A stretch of DNA of 64,000 bases, from assembly GCF_001427145.1 (NCBI RefSeq), contig NZ_LMGL01000001.1, positions 417,476 through 481,475 of the forward strand. The letters run 5' to 3'. The position numbers and the translations under genes were made by a program. The notes under the pieces were generated by a model. The model did no database searches. It had not been told where the DNA came from and saw only the letters and a list, made by a program, of their open reading frames with translations. Positions 1-7,645 of the stretch are shown here, one piece after another (positions within the stretch are counted from its first letter, which is position 1; every line of letters begins with the position of its first letter). This DNA is from Microbacterium sp. Root166. GTDB lineage: Bacteria; Actinomycetota; Actinomycetes; Actinomycetales; Microbacteriaceae.

Positions 1-759
1 GAGGCGCTGATCGGCGGTGCCGAAGACGCCGGGCTGCCCGTCATCCTGCAGTTGTCGGAGAACTGCGTGGGCTACCACGGCGCGTTCGAGCCGATCGCCG
101 TCGCCGTCCTCGCCGCCGCCGAGGCGTCGACCGTGCGTGTGGCGGTGCACCTCGACCACGCCGAGGAGGTCGAGCTCGCCTACCGCGCGATCGACCACGG
201 CTTCGGCTCCGTCATGTACGACGGCGCGAAGCTCGAGTTCGCCGACAACGTCGCGAACACCCGGCTCGTGGTCGCGCGCGCGAACGCTGCCGACGTGCTC
301 GTCGAGGCGGAGCTGGGTGAGATCGGCGGCAAGGACGGCGCCCACGCGCCCGGCGTGCGCACCGATCCCGCCGAGGCGAGCCGGTTCGTCGCCGAGACCG
401 GCGTCGAAGCGCTGGCCGTCGCCGTCGGCTCGTCGCACGCGATGACGGAGCGCGTCGCCTCACTCGACCTGGACCTGATCGGACGGCTGGCCGCGGCGGT
501 GCCGGTGCCGCTGGTGCTGCACGGTTCGTCCGGGGTTCCCGACGAGACGATCGTCGCCGGGATCCGCGCCGGACTGACGAAGATCAACGTGTCGACACAC
601 CTGAACGCCGCGTTCACCGCCGCGATACGCTCGCACCTGGCTCGGCATCCTGAGATCGTCGACTCCCGGAAGTACGTCGCAGCGGGCCGGGCCGCCGTAC
701 GCGAAGAGACTGCCCGGCTCCTCGCGCTGTTCGCCTCGGCCGACAAGGAGACCCGATGA
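1..759 (+). CDS. Class II aldolase (KbaY/GatY/FbaA-like), 5' end outside window
   Basis: The reading frame is open from base 1, so about 30 N-terminal residues are missing. Class II aldolases cleave phosphorylated ketoses to dihydroxyacetone phosphate plus an aldehyde, using zinc. Visible family marks are HLDH (zinc His and catalytic Asp), ELGEIGGKDGAHAPGVRTDP carrying the zinc Glu, a SSHAM segment and LHGSSGV near the C terminus. The gene overlaps the following DeoR gene by ATGA, so the two are probably co-transcribed. A paralogue lies at 24126-24962 and shares the Glu motif exactly. Substrate (tagatose-, fructose- or another bisphosphate) cannot be decided from sequence. Confidence 0.93.
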   Translation, partial: EALIGGAEDAGLPVILQLSENCVGYHGAFEPIAVAVLAAAEASTVRVAVHLDHAEEVELAYRAIDHGFGSVMYDGAKLEFADNVANTRLVVARANAADVLVEAELGEIGGKDGAHAPGVRTDPAEASRFVAETGVEALAVAVGSSHAMTERVASLDLDLIGRLAAAVPVPLVLHGSSGVPDETIVAGIRAGLTKINVSTHLNAAFTAAIRSHLARHPEIVDSRKYVAAGRAAVREETARLLALFASADKETR

Positions 760-1541
760 ACCGTGCCGACCGGCTCAGCGCCGTGCTCGATCTGCTCGCC
801 GAGAACGGCCAGGTCGAGGTGGAGCAGATCGTCGAGCTGCTCGACGTCTCCCCCGCCACCGCGCGGCGGGACCTCGACGCCCTGGCCGAGCAGCAGCTCC
901 TCACCCGCACGCGCGGGGGCGCCGTCGCCCACTCCGTCGCGTACGACCTGCCGATCCGGTACAAGAACCAGCAGAATCCCGAGGCGAAGGCGGCGATCGC
1001 CCGTGCGGCGAGCGCGATGGTTCCGCGCGGCGCCGTGATCGGGCTGTGCGGCGGCACGACGGCGACGGCCATCGCGGATGCGCTCATGTCGCGCGGCGAC
1101 ATCATGGAGCCCTCGCACGAGCCGAGCCTCACCGTCGTGACGAATGCCATCAACATCGCCATGCAGCTCGCGATGCGACCGCAGATCAAGACGGTCGTCA
1201 CCGGCGGGGTCGTGCACGCGCGGTCGTACGAGCTCGTGGGCGCCTATGTCGACGCCGTGCTCGGCTCGATCACGCTCGACCTCGCCTTCGTAGGCGTCAA
1301 CGGCATCGATCCGGTCCTCGGACCCACGTCGCACGACGAGCGCGAGGCGGCCGTGAACGCGCTGATGGCGTCGCGAGCGACGCACGCCGTGCTCGTCGCC
1401 GACTCGTCCAAGATCGACAAGCGCGCGTTCGCCGCGATCGGGCATCGCCGCATCTTCTCGACACTGATCACGGATGCCGCGGCCACGGCCGATCAGCGGC
1501 AGCGCCTGACCGACAGCGGCTACGAGGTCGTCATCGCGTAG
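756..1541 (+). CDS. DeoR/GlpR-family transcriptional repressor
   Basis: 261 residues. The N terminus is a DeoR winged helix (NRADRLSAVLDLL followed by VSPATARRDLDAL). The rest is the sugar-phosphate-sensing ISOCOT domain: GLCGGTTATAIADAL, TVVTNAINIA, VVTGGVVHARSYELVG and the late LVADSSKIDKRAF segment. Such repressors are released by a phosphorylated sugar made by the pathway they control. The ATG overlaps the stop of the upstream aldolase gene, so it probably senses an intermediate of that aldolase step. The family is certain; the ligand is inference. Confidence 0.93.
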   Translation: MNRADRLSAVLDLLAENGQVEVEQIVELLDVSPATARRDLDALAEQQLLTRTRGGAVAHSVAYDLPIRYKNQQNPEAKAAIARAASAMVPRGAVIGLCGGTTATAIADALMSRGDIMEPSHEPSLTVVTNAINIAMQLAMRPQIKTVVTGGVVHARSYELVGAYVDAVLGSITLDLAFVGVNGIDPVLGPTSHDEREAAVNALMASRATHAVLVADSSKIDKRAFAAIGHRRIFSTLITDAAATADQRQRLTDSGYEVVIA

Positions 1542-1546
1542 CCTGC

Positions 1547-1936
1547 TCAGCTGTTGAACTGGGCGAGCTGCAGCAGGTTGCCGCAGGTGTCGTCGAGCAC
1601 GGCGACGGTGACCGGGCCCATCGACGTCGGCGGCTGGGTGAAGACGACACCCTGCTCGACCAGGCGGTCGTGCTCGGCCTGCACGTTGTCCACGCCCAGC
1701 GTGCAGTAGGGCAGCCCGTCCGCGATCAGCGCGTCGGTGAACGCGACCGCGGCGGGATGGTCCTTCGGCTCGAGCGAGATCTGCGTGCCGTCGGGGCGGG
1801 CAGCTTCGACGACCGTGAGCCAGCGGAAGTCGCCGACGGGGATGTCGCTCGCCACGGCCAAGCCGAGCTTCTGCGTGTAGAACTCGAGGGCGCGCTGCTG
1901 ATCGTCGACGAAGATCGACACGGTCTGGAGCTTCAT
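1547..1936 (-). CDS. VOC-family (glyoxalase/bleomycin-resistance fold) protein
   Basis: 129 residues from MKLQTVSIFVDDQQRALEFYTQKLG, the classic opening of a vicinal-oxygen-chelate domain; later segments DGTQISLEPKDHP and CGNLLQLAQF supply the second beta-alpha-beta-beta-beta unit. An earlier ATG adds eight residues, but 1936 is preferred because its ATG overlaps the stop of the upstream ArsR gene as ATGA and a GAAAGG ribosome site precedes it. Members bind metal and act on electrophiles, antibiotics or unknown small molecules. The ArsR-VOC pairing is common; the substrate is unknown. Confidence 0.88.
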   Translation of the reverse strand: MKLQTVSIFVDDQQRALEFYTQKLGLAVASDIPVGDFRWLTVVEAARPDGTQISLEPKDHPAAVAFTDALIADGLPYCTLGVDNVQAEHDRLVEQGVVFTQPPTSMGPVTVAVLDDTCGNLLQLAQFNS

Positions 1937-2214
1937 TGGGATGCCTTTCGGAGGGGCCACCGCTGGGAGATCTCAGCGAGTGGCGCGGTGTCGATGGTGT
2001 GGAGCTTGTAGCGCCCCCGCCGTTCGGTGCGGATGAGGCCGGCCGCCTCCAGCACGTCCAGGTGCTGCGAGACCGCCTGCCGGGAGGGCGTCAGGTCGTG
2101 GTTCATCGCGAGCCGCGAGCACAGCTCGAACAGCGTCTGCTCGTTGCGCTGCATCAGCTCGTCGAGAAGCAGGCGCCGTGTCTCATCGGCGATTGCCTTG
2201 TAGACGTCGGCCAC
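1933..2214 (-). CDS. ArsR-family winged-helix regulator
   Basis: About 93 residues starting at GTG (VADVYKAIADETRRLLLDEL). The HTH is LTPSRQAVSQHLDVLEAAGL followed by an RRGRYKLHTID wing. No Cys metal-binding motif of ArsR/SmtB type is obvious, so it is more likely of the non-metal subgroup often paired with VOC or SRPBCC proteins. An upstream ATG at 2283 is in frame but lies upstream of the likely promoter (2221-2250). A good TANNNT -10 box ends six bases before the GTG, which supports 2214 and a leaderless transcript. It is translationally coupled to the VOC gene. Confidence 0.87.
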   Translation of the reverse strand: MADVYKAIADETRRLLLDELMQRNEQTLFELCSRLAMNHDLTPSRQAVSQHLDVLEAAGLIRTERRGRYKLHTIDTAPLAEISQRWPLRKASQ

Positions 2215-2220
2215 GGGCTC

Positions 2221-2250
2221 ACCGTATGCAAGTATCCACTTGCCTGTCAA
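2221..2250 (-). promoter_or_regulatory. ArsR promoter with palindromic operator in the spacer; leaderless mRNA
   Basis: On the minus strand there is a perfect TTGACA (2250-2245), an 18-base spacer and TACGGT (2226-2221), then six bases to GTG at 2214. The spacer holds a perfect inverted repeat, GCAAGT-ATCC-ACTTGC (2228-2243). Bound ArsR would block RNA polymerase directly, so autorepression is likely. The spacing puts the transcription start at or next to the start codon. Confidence 0.75.
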
Positions 2251-2382
2251 CCCCGCGCATTCGAGGTGCACGAGCGTATTCACAGGTGCCGCACGTCTCC
2301 GCCGTGAGAGCGCGGGATATGACAGCCTTCAAGGAGCACGTGCTCGCGCGCGCCGGCGACTCGCCCTCACCAAGGAGACCCC

Positions 2383-3375
2383 ATGACCGCACCCCTGGAT
2401 CCCCGACCGGCGGAGCCCGCCGCCCCCGGCGTCAGCTCCGGCCGTCGCACCCTGCTCTACATCATCGTCGTCGGTCTCGCCGCGGCTGCGCTCGTCAGCG
2501 CCGGCTTCGTCGTCTTCGGCGACCAGAGCGCCATCGTCGCGCGCGCGCTGTGGACCGTGCTGATCCTCATGGCCTTCGCCCTCATCGTGCTCGCCGAGAC
2601 GCGGTACCGCCCGGCCGAGAGCTGGATCGTGCCGCTGCGCGTCGGCGGCTGGGTCCTGTCGGCGTTCGTGGCGATGTTCAACACGTGGGACTACCGCACC
2701 GAGCTTTCGGACACCGTCTTCCTCCTGCCCGTCACGATCATCTCGATCATCGTCATCCAGCTCGCGGTGCTGTTCATCCAGCTCCACGGTCGCGCGTTCT
2801 GGAAGGACCCCTCGCCGATCGTCAGGATCTCGTCGCTGATCGCGACCGCCGGCGCGGCCGTGCTCGCCATAATGATCGTGCTGCCGCTCACCCTGCGGCC
2901 CGACGACCTCTTCGGCGAGACCTACTGGCGCATCGTCGCCGCCCTCGCGATCATCGGCGCGGTCGCGGCCATCATCAGTCCTCTCGTCCGCGCCATCACG
3001 CGCCCGCGCGAGCCTCGCCCGGCCTACGCACCCCAGCAGGGCTACACCGCGCCCGCCGTTCCGGTCGCGCCGGGCTACGGCGGTCCTGCAGCTCCGGCCG
3101 CGCAGGGGTACACCGGTCAGGCGGCCCCCGCAACCCCCGCGTCACCCGCTACCCCCGGGTACACCGCCCCGTCGGCTCCCGTCGCTCCCGAGTACACGGC
3201 ACCGGCCGCGCCAGTGGCACCGGCAGCGCCCGCATACCCGCAGGCCTCCGCGCCGCTCCCGCCGTGGCCGACGTACTACGGCACGAACGTCCCGCTGCCC
3301 GTCATGCCCGACGGCCAGCCCGACTTCGAGGCCTACCGCACGGGCCGCCCCTCCCCGGGCTCACGCTCGTACTGA
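2383..3375 (+). CDS. Membrane protein with Pro/Ala/Tyr-rich C-terminal tail, function unknown
   Basis: 330 residues with an AAGGAG ribosome site. After a short polar N terminus there are about six predicted membrane segments (for example LLYIIVVGLAAAALVSAGFV, ALWTVLILMAFALIVLA, VTIISIIVIQLAVLFI, IVAALAIIGAVAAII) up to about residue 205. The last 120 residues are a low-complexity tail of GYTAPAVPVAPGYGG-type units. Such tails occur in many actinobacterial membrane proteins and give no function. It stands alone and is followed by a strong terminator. I do not recognise the family. Confidence 0.8.
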   Translation: MTAPLDPRPAEPAAPGVSSGRRTLLYIIVVGLAAAALVSAGFVVFGDQSAIVARALWTVLILMAFALIVLAETRYRPAESWIVPLRVGGWVLSAFVAMFNTWDYRTELSDTVFLLPVTIISIIVIQLAVLFIQLHGRAFWKDPSPIVRISSLIATAGAAVLAIMIVLPLTLRPDDLFGETYWRIVAALAIIGAVAAIISPLVRAITRPREPRPAYAPQQGYTAPAVPVAPGYGGPAAPAAQGYTGQAAPATPASPATPGYTAPSAPVAPEYTAPAAPVAPAAPAYPQASAPLPPWPTYYGTNVPLPVMPDGQPDFEAYRTGRPSPGSRSY

Positions 3376-3385
3376 CCCCTCCTAG

Positions 3386-3423
3386 CCGAAGGCCCCGAAC
3401 GCCCTTGCGACCGGGGCCTTCGG
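3386..3423 (+). terminator. Rho-independent-like hairpin
   Basis: Perfect 11-bp stem CCGAAGGCCCC / GGGGCCTTCGG with a 16-base loop, beginning 10 bases after the stop of the 2383-3375 gene. There is no T run, as is common in high-GC actinobacteria. Its right arm is also the beginning of the first copy of the duplicated repeat. Confidence 0.6.
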
Positions 3424-3773
3424 CATCCCCGTCTCTTCTTCCCGCCCACCCGCCGAAACCGCACGAATGCACCGGAACCAGTGCGAGAACGGTGCATTCG
3501 TGCGGTCTCGGCGTCACGCCGATTCCGGATGCCGCCGACCGGCGTGTCCCGCGCGCGTTGTCGACGCCGTGCACGGCGCCCGACCCAGACCTGCCCAAGC
3601 GCCGAGATGCCACTTGATGCGGCCATCGCCGCGGTTGAGCCGCCGCGAGTGGCAACTGGGTGGAACCCCGGACGCTCATGCGACCGGGGCCTTCGGCATC
3701 CCGGGTCCTCCGCCCGCCCGCCGAAACCGCACGAATGCACCAGAACCGTTGCGAAGACGATGCGTTCGTGCGG
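3409..3773. repeat. Palindromic repeat cluster: two related long hairpins around a third
   Basis: This fills the 366-base gap before the histidine kinase gene. Copy 1 (about 3409-3510) and copy 2 (about 3681-3780) start with the same GACCGGGGCCTTCGGCATCC and contain CCGCCGAAACCGCACGAATG. Copy 1 forms a perfect 16-bp hairpin, CCGCACGAATGCACCG (3459-3474) / CGGTGCATTCGTGCGG (3490-3505). Copy 2 forms an imperfect version (3727-3741 / 3759-3773). Between them lies an unrelated hairpin, TGCCACTTGATGCGGC (3608-3623) / GCCGCCGCGAGTGGCA (3639-3654), with three mismatches. No convincing ORF lies here. REP-like elements are the simplest reading. Confidence 0.7.
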
Positions 3774-3789
3774 TCTCGCGAAGAAGCGG

Positions 3790-4866
3790 CTACGCGGAGG
3801 GCAGGGAGACCGCGACCGTGAGCCCGCCTCCGGGCCGGGGACGGATCGCGAGACTCCCGTCGTGCGCCTGGGCGATGCTCTTGACGATCGCGAGGCCGAG
3901 ACCCACGCCGGCTTGATCCTTGCGGATGCGCTCCGTGCCGCGCTGGAACGGCTCGGCCAGGGTCGTCAGCAGGGCCGGCGCGAGATCGTCCCCGGTGTTC
4001 TCGACGGTCAGGGTGGCGAGCCCGTCTTGAGCGGATGCCGTCACCCGGACGCCCCCGCCTGAGGGCAGGTTGTGCACGATGGCGTTGTGCAGGAGGTTCG
4101 TCGCCAGCTGCAGCAGCAGGGCCGGCGAGCCCGAGACGGGCGTGACGTCGCCGGAGGTCGTGACCATGACACCTCGGGCTTCGGCGAGGGGAAGAAGCGT
4201 CTCGGCGGCCTGCTCGGCGACCAGCGACAGGTCGACCCGCTCGCGCGCGAACGAGCGCTGGTCGGCGCGGCTGAGCAGCAGGAGCGCCTCGGTCAGCTCG
4301 ATCGCACGCGCGTTCACCTCCTGCAGCCGGTCGATGAGGAGGTCGACGTCGCGGTCCGGGTCGTTGCGGGCCACCTCGAGCAGCGCCTGCGAGATCGCGA
4401 GTGGAGTGCGCAGCTCGTGCGAGGCGTTCGCGGCGAATCGCTTCTGCTCGGCCACGTGGGCCTCGAGGCGGGCGAGCATCGCGTCGAAGGTGTCGGCGAG
4501 CTCGCGGAACTCGTCGTTCCGTCCCGGAAGCTCGATCCGCTGCGACAGCGAGTCGTCCGTGACGCGGCGCGCGGCATCCGTGATCCGCGTCAGCGGAGCC
4601 AGCATCCGACCGGCGAGGATCCACCCGCCCAGCAGTCCGAACGCCAGCAGGAAGACGAGCGCCCACGCCGCCGGCCCGACGAAGGCACGCACGAGATCGC
4701 CGCGGTTCGGGATGAACGGGCCGCCCACGTTGATCGGTCCGGCGGGCACGTAGCGCAGCAGGAACATCCACACCACCGAGAGCAGGAGCACCCCCGCGAC
4801 CATCAGGAATCCCGCGTAGCTGAGGGTGAGTTTGAGGCGGACGCTCGGCCCGGGCTCCCTAACCAC
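3790..4866 (-). CDS. Sensor histidine kinase of an OmpR-type two-component system
   Basis: About 358 residues. Two membrane segments (LSYAGFLMVAGVLLLSVVW, then WALVFLLAFGLLGGWILAG) flank a short extracellular loop of about 30 residues. HAMP (RMLAPLTRITDAARRV), the H box ASHELRTPLA (His about residue 150), the N box NLLHNAIVHN and the G box GVGLGLAIVKSI follow in order. The start is uncertain: GTG 4866 has a GGGGA ribosome site and an 8-base overlap with the response regulator stop, while GTG 4899 adds 11 residues. The tiny sensor loop is typical of envelope-stress or cell-wall-antibiotic sensors. Confidence 0.92.
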   Translation of the reverse strand: MVREPGPSVRLKLTLSYAGFLMVAGVLLLSVVWMFLLRYVPAGPINVGGPFIPNRGDLVRAFVGPAAWALVFLLAFGLLGGWILAGRMLAPLTRITDAARRVTDDSLSQRIELPGRNDEFRELADTFDAMLARLEAHVAEQKRFAANASHELRTPLAISQALLEVARNDPDRDVDLLIDRLQEVNARAIELTEALLLLSRADQRSFARERVDLSLVAEQAAETLLPLAEARGVMVTTSGDVTPVSGSPALLLQLATNLLHNAIVHNLPSGGGVRVTASAQDGLATLTVENTGDDLAPALLTTLAEPFQRGTERIRKDQAGVGLGLAIVKSIAQAHDGSLAIRPRPGGGLTVAVSLPSA

Positions 4867-5533
4867 GCGCGTCCCCGTCGTCGATGCGGTAGCCGACACC
4901 GGCGACCGTCGCGATCAGCCACGGCTCGCCCAGTCGCTTGCGCAGCGCGGAGACGGTGATGCGCACCGCGTTCGTGAACGGATCGGCGTTCTCGTCCCAC
5001 GCGCGCTCGAGCAGCTGCTCGGCGCTCACGACGCCGCCCTCCGCCGCGACCAGCACCTCGAGCACCGCGAACTGCTTGCGGGTCAGGGCGACGTAGCGGC
5101 CGTCGCGGAACACCTCGCGGCGGAACGGGTCGAGCCGGAGCCCCGCCATCTCGTGGACCGGCGGCCTGCTGTGCGCGCGACGGCGGTCGAGGGCGCGCAG
5201 TCGCAGCACGAGCTCGCGCAGCTCGAAGGGCTTCGTGAGGTAGTCGTCGGCACCGAGCTCGAACCCCGACGCCTTGTCATCGAGCCGGTCCGCCGCGGTG
5301 AGCATGAGAATCGGGATGCCGCTCCCCGACGCCACGATCGCCTCGGCCACGTCGTCGCCCGACGGTCCCGGGATGTCGCGATCGAGGACGGCGATGTCGT
5401 ACGCATTGATGCTCAGCAGCTCGAGCGCGGTGTCGCCGTCGCCCGCGATGTCGGCCGCGATCGCCTCGAGGCGGAGCCCGTCGCGGACCGCCTCCGCCAG
5501 GAGGGGCTCGTCCTCGACCACCAGCACACGCAT
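4859..5533 (-). CDS. OmpR/PhoB-family response regulator
   Basis: 224 residues. The receiver domain opens with MRVLVVEDEPLLAEAV; the phospho-acceptor Asp is in VLDRDIPG, the signalling Thr in MLTAADR and the Lys in LTKPFELRE. The C-terminal winged helix contains LTRKQFAVLEVLV and ITVSALRKRLGEP. It precedes and overlaps its kinase and is divergent from vanY-vanZ across 85 bases, so control of those genes, and autoregulation, is likely. Two GAACCGC words (5547-5553 and 5574-5580), each followed by CATA- or ATAC-like sequence, are candidate binding half-sites. Confidence 0.93.
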   Translation of the reverse strand: MRVLVVEDEPLLAEAVRDGLRLEAIAADIAGDGDTALELLSINAYDIAVLDRDIPGPSGDDVAEAIVASGSGIPILMLTAADRLDDKASGFELGADDYLTKPFELRELVLRLRALDRRRAHSRPPVHEMAGLRLDPFRREVFRDGRYVALTRKQFAVLEVLVAAEGGVVSAEQLLERAWDENADPFTNAVRITVSALRKRLGEPWLIATVAGVGYRIDDGDARG

Positions 5534-5618
5534 GAGCCCATGCTACGAACCGCGCATATCGTCCGCGTATCGAGAACCGCATACGGCCTCGCAACGCGCC
5601 GCTTCGTTGACTGGGCGC

Positions 5619-6275
5619 ATGACGAAGAATCGACAGGCGATCCGGCGCGCACGGGCAGGGGTCGTCCTCGGGGCGCTCGGCGTCGCGGCGGTGATCACGG
5701 GCACGCTGGCGATGCAGACCGCATCGACGGCGGCATCCGCGCCGTCCGCCCCATCCAGCATTTCTGCCGCGCCGATGGCACCGCCGACGGGCGAGATCCC
5801 ACGCGGCGGAGCCGGCGTGCTGACCGAGAGCGACGGCTTGCTCCCGCCTGCCGTCTCGGTCTTCGACGACCGGTATCCGGCAGTGGGCAACCTCGAGCCC
5901 GCGCTGCTCGCGGCAGTGCGGCAGGCTGCGACCGATGCCGCGGACGAGGGCGTCGAGTTCGTCGTCAACAGCGGCTGGCGTTCCGCGCTGTACCAGGACA
6001 AGCTGCTGCGCGACGCCGTGTCGGAGTACGGCTCCGAGGAGGAGGCGGCGCGGTGGGTCGCGACTGCGGACACCTCTGCCCACGTGTCCGGCGATGCCGT
6101 CGACATCGGCTCGGACGACGCCCAGTCGTGGCTGGCCGATCACGGCTCCCGCTACGGCCTGTGCCGGATCTACGACAACGAGCCGTGGCACTTCGAACTG
6201 CGTCCGGCCGCGATCGACCAGGGCTGCCCTGCGACATACGACGATCCCACCCAGGATCCGAGGATGCAGCGATGA
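5619..6275 (+). CDS. D-alanyl-D-alanine carboxypeptidase, VanY-like (M15 family)
   Basis: 218 residues from ATG 5619 (MTKNRQAIRRARAG), with an N-terminal signal/anchor segment (VVLGALGVAAVITGTLAM). The M15B zinc site is complete: VNSGWRSALYQ, SAHVSGDAVDIG with the SxHxxGxAxD ligands, and EPWHFEL with the ExxWH pair. It would trim terminal D-Ala from peptidoglycan stem pentapeptides outside the membrane. The stop overlaps the vanZ start as ATGA. Linkage to a divergent VanRS-like system suggests regulated wall modification. No VanH, VanA or VanX homologue is adjacent, so true glycopeptide resistance is not implied. Confidence 0.92.
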   Translation: MTKNRQAIRRARAGVVLGALGVAAVITGTLAMQTASTAASAPSAPSSISAAPMAPPTGEIPRGGAGVLTESDGLLPPAVSVFDDRYPAVGNLEPALLAAVRQAATDAADEGVEFVVNSGWRSALYQDKLLRDAVSEYGSEEEAARWVATADTSAHVSGDAVDIGSDDAQSWLADHGSRYGLCRIYDNEPWHFELRPAAIDQGCPATYDDPTQDPRMQR

Positions 6276-6841
6276 CCGCTGTGGCCCGGCCGGCGGCCGG
6301 CGTTCCGTCGGCGCTGACCGCGACGCTGTTCGCGGTCTACCTCGCGGTGCTCACATGGCTCGTGGTGTTCAAGCTGCAGCTGCCCCACATCGGGCCGGAC
6401 TCGGCGCGCGCACTCAAGCTGATCCCGTTCGTCGCCACGTCCAGCGCAGGAGCCAGCGCCACGTGGGAGGTCCTCGCGAACATCGTCGTTTTCGTCCCGT
6501 TCGGCGTGTACCTGGGCCTGCTCGTCCCGTCCTGGCCGTGGTGGAAGGCGGCGGGCGCGGCGGCCGGCGCGAGCGCGGCACTGGAGGTCGCGCAGTTCGT
6601 GCTGGCCACGGGGAAGACCGATGTCACCGACATCCTCATGAATGCGGCCGGAGGGCTGGCCGGGTTCGGCCTCGCTCTGGTGACGCGCCGGGCGTTCGCG
6701 GGTCGGGCCGCCGGCGCGCTGACCGGTGTCCTGACCATGGGGACCGTGCTCGTGCTGCTCGCGGCAGCGACGGTCGTCCTGGGGCCGCCGGGCGGTACCG
6801 CGCCGCCACGCGGGCCCGGGGTGATCGGCATCCACCCCTGA
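6272..6841 (+). CDS. VanZ-family membrane protein
   Basis: 189 residues, four to five membrane segments. VanZ marks are the short first helix (LTATLFAVYLAVLTWLVVF), NIVVFVPFGVYLGLLVP, the acidic ALEVAQFVLATGKTDVTDIL segment and NAAGGLAGFGLAL. VanZ-like proteins lower teicoplanin or lipoglycopeptide susceptibility by an incompletely known route. It is translationally coupled to the carboxypeptidase gene. An inverted repeat follows in the 23-base gap before the convergent GntR gene. Confidence 0.9.
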   Translation: MTAVARPAAGVPSALTATLFAVYLAVLTWLVVFKLQLPHIGPDSARALKLIPFVATSSAGASATWEVLANIVVFVPFGVYLGLLVPSWPWWKAAGAAAGASAALEVAQFVLATGKTDVTDILMNAAGGLAGFGLALVTRRAFAGRAAGALTGVLTMGTVLVLLAAATVVLGPPGGTAPPRGPGVIGIHP

Positions 6842-6864
6842 CGCGCCGCGCGGCGGCGAAGGGC

Positions 6865-7530
6865 TCAGTCGAAAACGCGCAGCAGGCGCCGTTGGGACTG
6901 CTCGATGTGACGGCGCATGGCACCCTCGGCGGCATCCGGATCACCCGCGGCGATCGCGCCGACGATCGCCGCGTGCTCCCGCACCGTATCGGGCACGTAC
7001 GAGCCGGTATACGCGAGACGGAACGTATGAAGGTGGCAGTGGGCACGGGCATAGGCCAGTCGGAGCGTCTCGTTCCTGGCGGCGACGAACACCCGGTCGT
7101 GCAGCCGGACGTCGTGGCGTGACAGCACGGCGTACGCGTCGTCCTCGTCGACGGCGGTGCGAGCGAGATCGATCTCGCCGCGGAGCACGTCGATGTCCTC
7201 CTGAGACCGGCGCTGCGCCGCGCGCGCGGCGCCGCCGGGCTCGAGCAGCAGCCGCAGTTCGAACAGGTCGACCAGCTCGTCACGGCTGAGCAGATCCGTC
7301 GTCCGGTACCCCTTGAGCGGATGCTTGTCGACGAGGCCGTCGGATTCGAGCCGGGCCAGCGCCTCGCGGATCGGAGTCGGCGAGACGTCGAACCGCCGCG
7401 CGAGCTCTCCGGCGTTGAGGCGGGCGTCCGGAGGGATGGTGCCGTCCATGATCGCCTGCTGCAGCAGGCCGTAGATCTCGTCGCCGAGCATGACGCGTGC
7501 GCTCTGGCCGAGAGCGGGCAGTTGGTCCAT
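6865..7530 (-). CDS. GntR-family (FadR/FCD subfamily) regulator
   Basis: 221 residues from ATG 7530 (MDQLPALGQSARVMLGDEIY), chosen because GGAGGT lies 10 bases upstream; in-frame ATGs at 7548, 7554 and 7584 would lengthen it. The N-terminal winged helix is LNAGELARRFDVSPTPIREA. The C-terminal all-helical FCD domain keeps the metal/ligand residues Asp, His and His (SRHDVRLHDRVF, REHAAIVGAI). FCD regulators often sense sugar acids. It is divergent from the ABC/enolase operon, with a perfect palindrome between them. Confidence 0.92.
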   Translation of the reverse strand: MDQLPALGQSARVMLGDEIYGLLQQAIMDGTIPPDARLNAGELARRFDVSPTPIREALARLESDGLVDKHPLKGYRTTDLLSRDELVDLFELRLLLEPGGAARAAQRRSQEDIDVLRGEIDLARTAVDEDDAYAVLSRHDVRLHDRVFVAARNETLRLAYARAHCHLHTFRLAYTGSYVPDTVREHAAIVGAIAAGDPDAAEGAMRRHIEQSQRRLLRVFD

Positions 7531-7582
7531 CGCCACGGGTACCTCCATCGTCATCGACTTGACAGGACGAGCATCTGGGATC

Positions 7583-7619
7583 ACTATAGCGTTTGAAAGA
7601 TCAAATACGATCTTTCAAA
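7583..7619. promoter_or_regulatory. Divergent promoter region with GntR operator palindrome
   Basis: Perfect 11-bp inverted repeat TTTGAAAGATC (7592-7602) / GATCTTTCAAA (7609-7619) with a 6-base AT-rich spacer. It is the only strikingly AT-rich palindrome in this gap. ACTATA at 7583-7588 reads TATAGT on the minus strand, a good -10 for the GntR gene, so the palindrome would cover its -35 region. The plus-strand promoter was not placed with confidence. Binding by the adjacent GntR protein is inferred. Confidence 0.72.
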
Positions 7620-7645
7620 TCACATTCAGTCATGGAGGACTTGGG

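Noticed and set aside
3467..4062. Small plus-strand ORFs across the palindrome cluster
   Set aside because: Arg/Cys-rich translations that run into the histidine kinase antisense strand; no ribosome sites.
3790..6841. A vancomycin resistance operon
   Set aside because: No VanH, ligase or VanX genes; only accessory vanY and vanZ with a sensor pair.
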